NCBI GenBank assembly: GCA_003864495.1 | Contig: ML133447.1 | Span: 62,001-126,000 of the forward strand | Source of the DNA: Nemopilema nomurai | Taxonomy: Eukaryota > Cnidaria > Scyphozoa > Rhizostomeae > Rhizostomatidae | DNA: 64,000 nt | Reading direction: 5' to 3' | Part shown: positions 63,990 through 64,000 of the stretch, piece by piece | How positions within the stretch are numbered: the stretch's first letter is position 1 | Layout of the letters: each line of letters begins with the position of its first letter | The notes under the pieces: model-generated | The model's database searches: none | What the model was told of the DNA's origin: nothing | The model's input: only the letters and a program-made list of their open reading frames with translations | Made by a program: the position numbers and the translations under genes

Positions 63990-64000
63990 ATTTTTTACCT

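Larger units (their letters stand above)
54449..64000. mobile_element. U4: partial genotype-B unit, cut by window end
   Basis: Runs from the deletion breakpoint in the tail gene through terL and the leftward early genes to the start of the 116-aa gene, where the window ends. Same early gene set as U2 and U3 so far as present. Confidence 0.85.

Noticed and set aside
1..64000. CRISPR array, tRNA or rRNA genes
   Set aside because: The only repeats are genome-length units or paired control elements; no cloverleaf or rRNA sequence was seen.

Overview
The window is phage DNA: a head-to-tail array of copies of one small (about 18.8 kb), AT-rich tailed-phage genome. The host should be a Mollicute-type bacterium. 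Nearly every gene reads through in-frame TGA, and TGA codons fall where a sister copy has TGG (14250 versus 33328; 18734 versus 37629), so TGA is tryptophan (genetic code 4). CGG is used for Arg. I see no tRNA, rRNA, CRISPR array, integrase, DNA polymerase, primase or cell-wall lysin.

Layout. U0 (1-984) is a terL tail end. It is joined through 29 unexplained bases and one N to U1 (1015-19797), a complete unit of genotype A. U2 (19798-38692) is a complete unit of genotype B. U3 (38693-54448) is genotype B with a 3.1 kb deletion that removes most of the portal gene and the front of the tail gene. U4 (54449-64000) is genotype B cut by the window end. Unit borders are set arbitrarily at the breakpoint ATTACC, which both junctions share. 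Many genes carry single-base homopolymer losses that differ between copies, so most frameshifts look like consensus errors. An intact version of most genes can be found in at least one copy.

Each unit has two divergent transcription blocks around an AT-rich control region (11310-11865 in U1). Rightward (late) genes are: scaffold candidate, major capsid, a structured RNA, a collagen-bearing fibre, two small membrane proteins, portal, an 898-aa tail protein with a phi29 gp9-like hydrophobic segment, a 203-aa protein, a small-terminase candidate, and the large terminase. Leftward (early) genes are: small Zn-ribbon and helix-turn-helix regulators, a membrane-anchored collagen-like protein, a coiled-coil protein, a possible ssDNA-binding protein, a PD-(D/E)XK nuclease, a D12-class adenine methyltransferase, a small membrane protein, a Zn-ribbon protein, and a RuvC-like resolvase that converges on terL. 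The nuclease, methyltransferase, resolvase and terminase suggest a phage that uses host replication, makes branched concatemers, resolves them and packages them.

Genotypes A and B are nearly identical from the 118-aa membrane protein to the tail, but differ by module exchange in the early region. A has an XRE repressor-like gene, small Zn-ribbon genes and a 390-aa collagen protein. B has different small genes, a 292-aa collagen protein, and an added RNase HI plus 126-aa gene pair behind a second copy of the early promoter. The most novel signals are the covarying structured RNA between capsid and fibre genes, the exchanged collagen-like surface protein, and the inverted-repeat elements at 4820/23513 and 8228/26949.
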